Under the pieces are notes generated by a model. It was not told where the DNA came from, made no database searches, and saw only the letters and a program-made list of their open reading frames with translations. From contig JAJOZX010008822.1 of NCBI GenBank assembly GCA_023014485.1, forward strand, positions 72,001 to 136,000: a stretch of DNA of 64,000 nt, given 5' to 3'. Origin of the DNA: Bathynomus jamesi. Lineage: Eukaryota > Arthropoda > Malacostraca > Isopoda > Cirolanidae. The translations under genes and the position numbers were made by a program. Every line of letters begins with the position of its first letter. Position 1 is the stretch's first letter. Below, one piece after another: positions 40,177-53,000 of this stretch.

Positions 40177-43100
40177 ATATATATATATATATAAAATGGG
40201 TATCTTACCTCCTGGTGAAAAAATTTAGCATTTGCGGGTTCATATCTCATTGCGGTTGTGAGCGTGTTAAAAACGGTAATCAAAAGACCAAGCACGTATT
40301 TTTGGTTGACAGAGTTCCACTTTGGGAGGTGTTCATCCCCGAGAGAGCCCTCCAGGCCCACAACCACGCTCATAAGGTACACGAAACCCCCAACTTTACG
40401 AAACACAGTGCGCGTTCTGTGAGATTCTTTTAAGCACAAAAGAAGTGTCTGAAAAATATAAAAACGTTATTACAATCGTCATAAAAGTTTGATAAACTTA
40501 AAAATTATTCAATAAATACTCAACTTAAATGTTATTTGCATTTAGTTAAATATTTACATAAAAGTGGTTAACTCATTGGTACAGCATCGAACTGCAATTC
40601 GATAGGTCCTGGGATCGAATCTCTCAAAGAGCGAGAATTTCTGAACAAACACACTAATAATTATTGTCTAGATCTGGCCAGAATCACTCATGGGTGAATG
40701 GTCAAATCGGCGAGTTCAACACTACTTAGGTATGACAATGGATTCCAGCTTTTCGCTTACGAACAACTGATTGGCTGAAGAGACTCGTTTGCCGATAACT
40801 CGTAAAATCTAATATCTTAAGGTTCGACCTCAACGTGGGTTCCTTTATCTTTGGATAAGGGAGATTATCATTGTCTGCTCTTAAAAATCTGTCATTAAAA
40901 ATTAAAGTTTTCTTCAAAAACTAACCTTTAAAATATCTGTCTTGAGTTGCAGATCCGTTGGCTGAGCCGTGTGCAACAACCCCAAGATGGCCCCCATGTC
41001 TTCGTCACTCCCACTGGCCAAAATCAGCTGCTGGAGGAGACCTTTGAGCGAAAATATTAGAAAAATATATAAAAAGTCAAATCCTATACAATCCAGACAA
41101 TACGTAAATATAATTTCAATAAACTATGAACTTGGCTTGTTTTTCCATGGTTCCATTATTATTATTTGGATATCGTTATTCTATTCCATTTCTCGTTCAC
41201 ATTAAGAGCAAAGCCTAGTCGGTTACGCTCGCATTATAACAATTTGACGGCTTACAAGACGCTGCGCCGTGAAAGACGCACCTTAATTTTGGAAAGGTAA
41301 ATTCAAGAAAAAAAGTTTTTGATGCACTTTATTGTTAATAGAATGGATATGTAAAATTCGATAAAAAGAAAACCCAAAAGCCAATAAAGAAAGATAATAT
41401 GATTATTACTCTTATTATTTGTTATTAATCAATTAATTAATTGATGTGCTGTATTGCCACTTTCGGCTTCTAAGACGCAGGGCGATTTTTTAAGGTATTG
41501 ATAAGGAAAAAAGTGCGTCTTATAAGCCGGCAAATACGGTACATAATTTCATACAAAAAATTCCGAACAGAAAATTTTAAACCAGTGAAACCTTAACATT
41601 TACTTCTTGAAAGCGCACGAACCACTTAGAATTTCGATGTGGCTTCACAAATTTGGCCTCACTGGGCTTTGATGCGAAGATTAAAATTTTGATGGCTATG
41701 ATATTTTCGTAAATTTATGGTTTCAATGACCTTCCTCAAATGTCATAAAAGCGTATGAAATTTTGTACAACCGTGGCCTGACTTAATGTAGGTAGGCTAT
41801 GTTAAGAATTCAAGCATTCTTTTGCCTTTTAACAACTTTTCCTCCAATTACTACTAAAAATATTTTATTCACCAGCCAAATAAATTTACTTAATTATTAC
41901 ATCGTGTATTTTACCCCTAAATTTTATTTATTTATTTCTAAATTAAGACTTAATTAATCTATCATTCTCGCTAAAATACGACCAAATAAAACAAAACGGA
42001 TCGGAACCAGACTTAAATTTAAAAATAACTTTAAAATAATCTTAAAGTACTTAACCAAATCAAACAGAACGTAACCCAATATATCTTAATATATATTTTA
42101 GACCCAACCAGAGAGAGTTAAATTCAATTTAACTTACCTAAAGCCTGCTGTCGACTCTCTAATTTAGAGACGAGAGAAGTGACGATCTTGGTTCCTTCAG
42201 ATTCCCTAAATACTGACGTATTTTGTGCATTTGCCGACAAAAGATGGGTCAAGGCATCCAAAGTAAGGGTCCCCAACTTCTTCTTAGACTCACTCAGACT
42301 TTTTTCTAAAATTTATAAAATTATTTCTTTGAGAAATGAAAAAAATCACTGAACTCTTGAACAAATAATTTTCCTTAAACCTTAATCAATAATGTTTTTT
42401 CCTAAGAACAGCCTAGGTTTATATGACACGAGGGAACCTACAGCTTAACACAGAATCCGAACCACGAGTCGCTACATCGTCTAGGTCACCCATTCAATTA
42501 CTATCCAGACCAAATGTCCTCCCTGATCTAAAGGAAAGCGGTGTAGCTCACGATGTATCCTCTCTAATACATAACCAATTATATAACGAAATAAATCCTG
42601 AAAAACTGCTTACCTTCATTGAGATTGCACTTCCCCTCTGAGTCAAACAAGAGTTCGTGGTACCTGGTGAGGCAAGTGACAAACACTTCTAGCATTCCAA
42701 CCTCTCTATAAACATCCTTGAAAGTGGCACTGTGTCTGTGAATATGGAGGGCAAGGGTAAAAAAAGAACTATTACTATGATCTATTTACTATCACAAACA
42801 TTTAATATCACTACTTCGCCATAAAAAATGGTTTTCAGATATATACACAGTTACGCACTTACGACGTAGGAGTGGGTTATGAAAGCTGATTTATAACTCA
42901 CTTTAAAATGCTGAGTAGCGTGTTCATACAAATGAGAGAACACTGCAGAGAATGCTGAGCCTTTAGTAAAAGAGAGAGAGAGATAAGCTCTTTGCAAGGA
43001 ACGAAATTCAACTGAAAAACGACCATCTCCAGTAGCTGAAAATATTTCTCCTGCAAAAGAAAAAAAAGAAGAAAAAATAAGGCCCTACTTATTAACGCTA

Positions 43101-46100
43101 GTCCAATACAACCAAAATTATGTACAGCTAATTCTCATCACGAGAAAATGAGTGTGAATAAATCTAACTATTTCCTACTCGTTAATGAATGTAAATTAAA
43201 AAACGAACACTGACCAAAACATTAACAAACCTTCGAACAATTGCAAAATGAACTCAGGGAATCCCTCCTCGGGGAAAGTGAACGAAATAAACAATAAATA
43301 TTAATGTTTGGGCTTATTTAACCTCCATAACAGCAAAGGTCACGTGACGGAGGAGACCCTTAGCTTTACGTGGGATCCGAATCAACTACGAGTAGCTGCA
43401 TCACCTGAACGCGGAGGTACGATCACCCATCCAGCTACTGAACAGACCGAAAGTAGCTTAGCCTCGCTGATAAATAAAGATACAAGTATCCCATTAAAAC
43501 AAACCTGAACTTCATGTGGTTTGGTGTGCATCCTCTCGGCGAAGGTTGAGAGCGTGCTTTGAGGTTCTAAAATAAAGTAATTAGCGGAGTCTGCGTGATA
43601 CACGGCGGACATAGCATCCAACACCACGGAACAGAGCAGGGAGGTTGTCCCCTTTAAGAACACGCTCTGAAGCACATTGAAAGCTTGCAGGTTTCTGACA
43701 CTGGCTCCTAAGTTACCCGATCGAATAGAGTGAATCGTTAGAACTTGAGCTTTATAGTGTGTAAGGAAACGCTTGTTGCCTTACCTTTGTGTTTTGATGT
43801 TACATTTAATATCTCTACAGAAAAGATATAAGACTAAAAACGTAGCAAAATGGTAGTCCCTTATCATAAAAATATTAATACATCTACAATGACAGAGTCT
43901 GAATTGGTTCACGTATTACGACTCTAGGCTATGACAATTAACCTATGAACTTCTACAGCTATGAATTTGGCTAACACTTCAGAAAACTAACATTTCTTAC
44001 TTTTAGAACCAGAAATAAAATAGTTACAGGGACATACCCCGACCAGCTGGTGATGGCAGAGAGAATCCAGACAAATGGAACAGAGGATTAATAGATGCTG
44101 ACGAAGGTTTAAGTTCGTGGTACCCGCAGTAGGAGAGAGAAGATACCAGGAGTACAAGGTTTCTAAGTGCCTCTCCACTCTCAGTGGAGGAATCTTGTTC
44201 CAGTCTGAAATGTTGCTAGGTCAGTATTGCGAAAATGAATAAAGCAGAATACAATACCGTAACAAATTCGACACTATTTAAAAACTACAGTTAACGAATT
44301 ATCAATACCATTACTGCTCCGAGGTAGGCCAAAGCCTGTCAACAGAAGTAACTTCTTCCAGGCACTTCAATCCATCATAAGACCATTCTCTCTTAGCTCT
44401 TCCAAATCTGAAAGATCTCGTTCACGTAATATATTTTCAATACCTGTCTCTCCATCTTTCTCGGCCTCTCCACTCCAAGTTCCATCTCCAACTCTTCTTA
44501 GCAGTTCTATTATCGGTCATTCGCTCTACATGGCTAAGCCATCTCGGTTGTGAATTTTCTATTTTTTGTGTTGCGGGTTTCACATTTATAATCCCTTACT
44601 CTGGTGCTTCGGACTCTGACCCTTCTGGTTATTCCCAACATGGTTCTTAAAGGTCTCATTTCTGTCGCTTGTAACCTACTTTGGTATCTTGTTAGGGTCA
44701 AGCATTCTGAGCCATACATACGAACTGGCAACATTATGGTCTCATAAATTATCATCTTAGTCTTTAATTGAACATGGGAGCCCCTAAACATAGGGTCCAA
44801 GGTGCCTATGTTGTTACAGAACTTTGATATTATTTCAGTTATATCTTTTTTGTTACCACCCTCTGTTATCATCACACTGCCGAGATATTTAAACCCATTT
44901 ACGTTTGTTAAATAATGGTCACCAATTTGTACCGCCTCGGCTACTCACTTTCATAATTTCAATCTCATCAATATTCACCTCCATTCTAGCTGCCCTGAAA
45001 GATCTATCCATTCTTGTAATGATCCTTGGAATCCCTCCTCTGTCCTGTACCAGTATGCTACATCATCAACATAGACCATTATTTATCATGTCACTTCCTA
45101 CTTTCTTTGAATTTTGCTATTATCTTATCCATATATGCAACAAACAGGAGGGGGTGATAATATACTGCCCTGTTTAACTCCGCTGTTTACCTGAAACCAA
45201 TTACAAACGCAAGGTGTGTACATACTTTCCAAGGCTTTCAGCAATCTGCCACTGATATTATATTCATTCTTCAAGCAAGCCCACAGTCTATCTTTCGGGA
45301 TGGAATCGTTAGGGTTTCAGTAACCGATGAAAAAGTAACGCGTTACCGCTACCGTTACTTTTAAGAAAAGACTAGAGAAGAAAAGTTTTAATAATACCAA
45401 ATTATATACGACAAAAAATCAAAACATGAAAATATGACCTGTCAAAAAAACTAATCCTGCAAATTTTTTAGGAGTATTGTTCGATTTCAGGAACACTACT
45501 TTTTCAAAATTGGCATCTGATAGTCCTCCTGGTTTGGGTCGAAGGATATCTTTGTCGAGCAGGCAGTGTTGCCAAATGATTTAGAAACCTGTTAATCAAT
45601 TTAAAAAACAACTGGCACAAAATTAACAGCTAATAAATGACGTGTCAAATGACCAGTTTGAAAATAACGCGTAGCGAGTAACGATTGAAATCGCTCTGAA
45701 AAGTAGTGCGGCTACCATTTTCGTTACATCATCTCGAAAGTAACGGCGTTACCGCTACAGCTACTAAAAAAAAAAGCCGTTACTCCCAATACTGGACTCA
45801 ACTGCCATTTCAGTAATTAAAACTCACCTCAAAATAAACTCGGCAAGAAAAGTGTACCCTTGAATGGATCTGAAATCATCTAGGAGGGTTTGTGAGACGT
45901 CTGATGAATCCTTGAGGAAGCAGAAAATGGTTACAAACATCTCCACAATCTCCAAGGGAGACAAATCCTGACCTCTTTCCATGTTCTCTACGCAGAGGGT
46001 TACGCATCCTTTATCTATTTGGAAAGATCTTTATTTAATAATTTAATATAGTTTACACAAATGCCTAAAATTTCATGGATACATTTGTTCTCCACTAAAA

Positions 46101-47001
46101 TTTTAAACATTTATTTGATTTACTGCCTAATATTTATTTATTTATTTACTCCTAAAACTTAAAAGGCCGACCTATTAAACTACGCTATTCCTATAACTCA
46201 AGAAAAAGCCGACTACAAATTCGGGTATAGTACAGTACATTTGCAGTAGTTAGAAAAAGTACATTTACAAACAACTAACACTTAAAATAGTTACATTTAC
46301 TCATGTACACCTGTAAAAATTTAGAGTAGATCTATCTTGCTAGTATACCTCCTGTTTTACCCCATACATTAAGTATGGCACTTGCATCTATAAAATCTAC
46401 AGTAATAAATACAGTAGGCTCGCGATATTTCGAGATTTGTTATAACGATTTTTGTACTTTGCGAACCCCTAAATTACTACCTTCTTTTTTAAATATTTCC
46501 GCCTGAATTGTTCATTCTGACGAAGATCAAGCTTGTTACTCCACCTTGGACCTACAGCTTAACGTGAAATCCTAACCACGACCCATCACGGGTGGTCAGA
46601 AATTAAGAAGTCCTTGCCCAGACTCGATCTCACACCCTCCCGATCAGCAGCCCAGCATCTTAACCACTAGGCTACCCAACCTATTTTTTCTGGAAGGATG
46701 AACAGCTGGGTAAACTGTGCGCCATCTGCTTTCTCCGGGAATCGAACTCAACGATACTAACCACTATACCACCGAGGTCTGCCGGCCGCCCGCCTCGCCG
46801 CGATGCAAGATACAGAAAAGACAATCGACCAGCTCTGGGGTTTGAACTCACGACTCGGGAGTTTCAGCACTGCCGAGCAGGACCCTAACTGATCGAGCCA
46901 CGGGACGCTCTTTGATATAAATGTACTATCCCTTAATAAACATAGCACTGGATCACTGAGGTTGTGGTGATACCTTATTCTCTGTGGTGATCCCTTCTGG
47001 A

Positions 47002-47056
<55 letters not shown>

Positions 47057-50000
47057 TGAATGGATCTCACATGTATGCATTACAAACCATTCAAACTATT
47101 TTATTAACATTTTAAAAAAATGAAAAACAATTATTCAAATTCCTATTAATCCATGTGGAGGGAAAAACCCCACAGCATTTTCCTCTGAACAATTGCACTA
47201 TGACTGACCAGTTGTAGTATGGCTTTCTTTACAGAACTTTCTCCCGGCACAAGTAATTATAAGAAAAACTCACTATGAATATAACCGACAACCGGCTGTG
47301 ATAAACCGTGTCTCGAGAGTATCATGAGGACTTCTGCCGCACTCTTCCTCCAAATGCAGTTGTATTGAGGACACCAAGAGGTGATGGCAGAGAAAAGTAG
47401 ACTCAAATCATCCTTTCGGGCGAGCTCCTCAGCGGGAGAGACGTGGGAGCATAATCTAACAAGCAGCTGAAATCCCAAATTGGTTTTAAAGGTCATGTGT
47501 TAGGTCGGAATAAAATATTTTCCAGTTTGCGAGTTCACCTGATTAAGCTTTTAAGTTAAGTTAGTAAAGTGTATCAAATACAGTATATTTAATAGTAATT
47601 CCCGGATATCTTTCTTATCTATAAATCTGCTTTTGTCATGCATTCACCACATCTCATTGACAAGTTTTAAACTTGCTATTATTTATAGGAATTTAGCAGA
47701 CTCCTCATATGCCAAGTCAAAACAGAATTTCCAAATTAACTTAGTTTTGTTTACAACACTGGTATTTAATATCAGAAATTTCAAAATAAGCAATGTAAAC
47801 ATCTTTGTCCTTTGCCAAGACTGTAATCTAGGAGTGAATGACACGTACCCTCTACTTCATATTTAAATTATTAAATTCTAGGACAAGCATTTTTTACCAA
47901 ATTTGGCAGATTCTTATGCCATCACCAAGTTATAAAAATGGTGGTGGTAATCAGCTAATGTGATACCAACACAATCAACTTAATTAAACAACCAACAAAA
48001 TTCTAAACCATTACCCATTAACAAGCAGCTTTTTAATTTAACATATTATTGGTATTTCTTAGGGTAACATTCGTCTAGGTTTTCTATTTCCTACCTGTAC
48101 AAACACTTTTTGAAGCAAAATTCTTCTTTCACTGGGTGTGAACTCCTCAGGATTGTTGTCTACCTGTTCGTTTGAATTGGAGCTGATGGCATCATTGGCA
48201 GGAAGGTCAAAGAAAAGGTAAAGACACTTGACGAGGGTTGATGGAAGAGATGTAGCAGTCATCACCTGTTCATTCATGAATAATTTAGACTAATACGAGT
48301 TTGCTTCCATGTTTTACAAATACAGAACTGGTATAAAGATTTAAACTCAATTAGAAATACTGTATTAAATTTCACTGAATATTAAATGGCTTAGGACCAT
48401 ATACTGACTTTCTTTTTAATGTTAGGAGTGCTTTCAAGGATGTACATAAGGAATAGTTAAAATTTTACTGAACAAAAGAGACAAAAATCATGAAAAGAAA
48501 ATATTTCAAAATTTGAAATGAAACTGATGAGAAGTTCAACAAATTCTTCAAAGCACTAATCTGGAACTAAATGCCACGTGTTAAATAACATTATTTTGAA
48601 GTTCTCTGAACTATCACAACCTACAAGGTTTTTTTTCACTAGGCCTACATACCTAACAGCCTTTAAGAATTCACTTCATTGCCTCTAAACTATTCATACT
48701 TAGTGTTCTATAGGAAAGGCCTGTTCTACCTCTATAAGTTTAAGTGCTCCTGCAGCAAGCAGATTTAAAGATGACAGCAACATCCAGCCATTACTACTCT
48801 CTTCACAGTTTTCAAATTCAAGGAAATGGATAATAGCACAAGAAGCTGCTTCAGTTGACTGGTTGGATGCTCTTCTCCGAATTTCTGTCACCATAAGTTT
48901 GCTGCAAAATGAAATGCAAAATGTAACAAAGTATACAAGAAACTACAGTATCTTTCATGAAAAATGAGATGGCAACTGTAGCATACAGTATATAGCTACT
49001 GCTTGCCTTATCCTCTGAGTTTCAGAACTAGCCCCAAGTACCAGGTCATAAAAAATTTTCAACCTAAGCAATTATTACAACACAAAAGAATTAGTAAGGA
49101 GTGTTAATCAGAGTGGTTTCACTTTTGTGTTGTTGGGTGGTAAGTACAGCCACTCCTTCAATAGTAGGCCTACCTCACATTTCAATAAAACCAACTTACC
49201 TCACATGTTGTGTGAACATTACGATATCTCCAAATTTTTCTTGTATATCACCAGGAGGACAGTTTGCAAAAACCTGAAACAAAAAAAAGTAAATTATAGA
49301 CTGGGTCAAGAGTTTTATCCCCAAGAGTAATGAGTTAAAATTCCGAATAGTGGGCTACTGCAGCTTGTCACAGGCTATGTAAAATGTTTAAAGTTAGGCC
49401 CTATACACAACACATAGTCTTGCTAACAGATACAAGTACCAAAAATACAAGCATTCTTATATGTAACTAACCATGGAATAAATGTCACCTCAAAAGCAGA
49501 CTTCTTTAATGGAGTTTATGGCCTACTGTTATGGTATTATATTTCTACAATAAGCACCCATGAACTAACAGATCAACATACAAGCTATGCTATTTACCCA
49601 AAATTTAAGAATTAAAAAATAAAAAGTTTAGCCTTAGTCTAGGTACAACATTTCTTAAATCCTATTAAAAAGACTATAAAGTATTGTGGCTTGTATAAGT
49701 TTTAATTAAAAGTTTATAGGCTACCTACCAATCTGAAACAGGGGTCATTCTCTGTCAGATCAACCAAAAAAAATTGAAATTAACACCCTCATCTCTCATA
49801 TTTTGCTGAAATTTGGTTTATAGGGAGTTTGTGAGCCCTGAATCCATTTCTGAAATTATAAGGTCAATCCGACCAACGGTTCAAGAGATATGACCTCGGG
49901 CAATTTGAGGTCACTCGCGAGGTTACTAACATTTGGCGAGCCATAACTTGGGTAATAATTGTCATAATTATATAAAAGTATATATATTTAGAATCAGAAA

Positions 50001-53000
50001 ACGACAAGGAATCCAAATATGCAAGTTTTAGAACTCTAGGTTGAAAAATAAAAAGTTACACTGTAACCAAAATTTGAGGTCACAATTTGACCTCTGGGGT
50101 ATCAAATGAGAATTTTTTTTTTAAATGTAAAAAATGAAGGCATAGGCATTGGCTATTAGAATCAGCAAAAAAAAGTTTGTTTATGTTAGTATTTTTCATG
50201 TAACTAACATATAAGTGAACACCATATTCATAAGTTGTGTGTCAATTCTACCTATTTTTTCACACTTAAGCTCATAATTTGACCTAAGAAATTAAAATTA
50301 CATTTTTTATAGATATAAAAAACAAAGTCAGAGTTCTTGACTAATAGAAACAATCATAAAAAGTTTGTTTATGTTGGTACTTTTTATTAACTAACTTATA
50401 AGTGATATCTGAAGAACACAAAGATATAGTTAGAAGATTCTATGAGTCAGAAGAGGTTAGTCGTATGTGTCCTGGCCAAAAGGATTGCGTGAAAGTTATC
50501 AGTGCTGAAGGTGCAATGAAGGTGCAAAAACGATTGGTCATCGGGAATTTAAGAGAGATGTTTGAACTATATAAAAATGATGAAAAGAATCCCAAAATAG
50601 GATTTTCCACATTTGCAAAATTACAGCCATCATATTGTGTGCTTGCCGGTAGTGGTGGGACTCATTCTGTCTGTGTCTGCACATACCATCAAAATCCAAA
50701 ATTGCAGCTGGCTGCATTGGGAGAAAGAGGTCTTTCATACAAGGATCTTATGGATTACAGTGTCTGCAGTACAGAAAGAGAGACTTGCATGATGCAACTT
50801 TGCAATGATTGCCCAAGAGAAGAGGGTGTCCTGGATTTTCTTGAGTTACTTGACAGTGTGAAATCAGCTCCAAATGAAATATCTTACAAGCAATGGGTGA
50901 CTGTTGACCGTTGTACAATGGTTGATAAGGTGGAGCCACTTCATGAATACTTATCATCCCTAAGCATGAAAATATCCTGCATGGTTCGTCATCACTTTGT
51001 TGCTCAGCAACAATCACAGTACTTCAAGCAGTTGAAAGAAACACTACCACCTCAGAGCAAGGTAGTTATAGTAGGTGATTTCTCTGAGAATTATTCTTTC
51101 ATTGTCCAGGATGCTGCCCAAGGGTTTCACTGGGACAATTCACAGTGTACAGTTCACCCTTTTGTCATCTATTATAGATCATCTGCAGACCAGGAACTTA
51201 GCCATTTTAGTGTCTGTTTCTTATCTGCATCACTAAAACACAACACTATAATGGTTTACTCATTCATATTGAAGCTTATGACATATGTTAAATTCAGATG
51301 CCCACAATTGAAGAAGGTGCACTATTTCTCAGATGGATGTGCTGGCCAATATAAGAACAGATACAACTTCACAAATCTCTGTTACCATGAAGAGGATTTT
51401 GGTCTGTCTTGTGAATGGCACTTCTTTGCTACATCCCATGGCAAAAATGCATGTGATGGGATTGGAGGAACAGTGAAAAGAGCTACTGCTCGTGCCAGTT
51501 TGCAGAGAACTACAGAGAGGCAAATTCTTACACCAGAACACATGTTTCAGTTTTGTGAAGAAAACTTGAGCAAGAAGATAAATTTTTTCTTTGTAACTAC
51601 AGCTGATTTGAAAGATGCAGAAGAACGGTTGGAACATCAATTCAAGGATTGTAGGGCTATTCCTGGAACTCAGAAATATCATAGATTTGTTCCCCTAAAC
51701 AAGGAAGAACTGATGGTGTATCCCATTTCAAGTGGCATTGGAGAAAAGAAAAGAATAAGGAAAAGTCATTTTACTAATGAACCTGCAATGCTTGGTAACC
51801 TAAAATGTGTCAAACCAGGAGAGTATGGTGGCTGCATTTATGACATGCAAGTTTGGTATGGAATTGTGGAGGAATATTGTGAAGAGTTTGATGATTTCAC
51901 TGTGAACTTTCTACATCCCTCTGGGTCATCAGGATCAAGTGCATATTATTATCCATCAAACAAGGATTCATGTGCAGTGCTAGGACATCATATATTAACT
52001 GTAATGAGTTGTCCTACCCTAAGAGGAGGCAGCAGAATTCAATACATTTTTCCACAAAAAGAAATTGATGAGAGCATCGAGCATGCAAAATTGTATTAGG
52101 CTAGCACATGAATCCTCTAAGTAGGTCTTCCCCTTTCACTATTATAACTATTATTGCCAGTGTAGATTAGCAGTGAAATACAATTTTACATTTTTTGCCT
52201 TTGTTTTTATATCTATAAAAAAATGTAATTTTAATTTCTATAGTCAAATTATGAGCTTAAGTGTGAAAAAATAGGTAGAATTGACGCACAACTTATGAAT
52301 ATGGTGTTCACTTATATGTTAGTTACATGAAAAATACTAACAAACAAACTTTTTTTTGCTGATTCTAATAGCCAATGCCTATGCCTTCATTTTTTACATT
52401 TAAAAAAAAAATTCTCATTTGATACCCCAGAGGTCAAATCGTGACCTCAAATTTTGGTTACAGTGTAACTTTTTTATTTTTCAACCTAGAGTTCTAAAAC
52501 TTGCATATTTGGATTCCTTGTCGTTTTCTGATTCTAAATATATATACTTTTATATAATTGTGACCATTATTACCCAAGTTATGGGTCGCCAAATGTTAGT
52601 GACCTCGCAAGTGACCTCAAATTTCCCGAGGTCATATCTCTTGAACCGTTGGTCAGATTGACCTTATAATTTCAGAAATGGATTCAGGGCCCACAAACTC
52701 CCTATAAACCAAATTTCAGCAAAATCTGAGAGATGAGGGTGTTAGGCACTGGTTGATCTGACAGAGAATGACCCACAGTTAGGTTATTCATATTGTGGAA
52801 AAAGGATATCTCGAGTGCCATCTCAGTGAAGGGTTATATTATAATTAATAATTGCATATAGGGCCTAGGCTAGTCTAATGACTTAAGGGCCTAACAAACT
52901 GAACTGTATCATACCATACCTTACAGAAAAGGGGTAACATGTTATATAGTTTATCTTCCTTCTCTGGGTCTGACAAAGGGTGTGCAGGATAAGAAAACTC

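Noticed and set aside
44905..45177. Plus-strand 90-codon ORF
   Set aside because: Antisense of an RTE-like polymerase with SGVKQGSILSP and YVDD on the minus strand.
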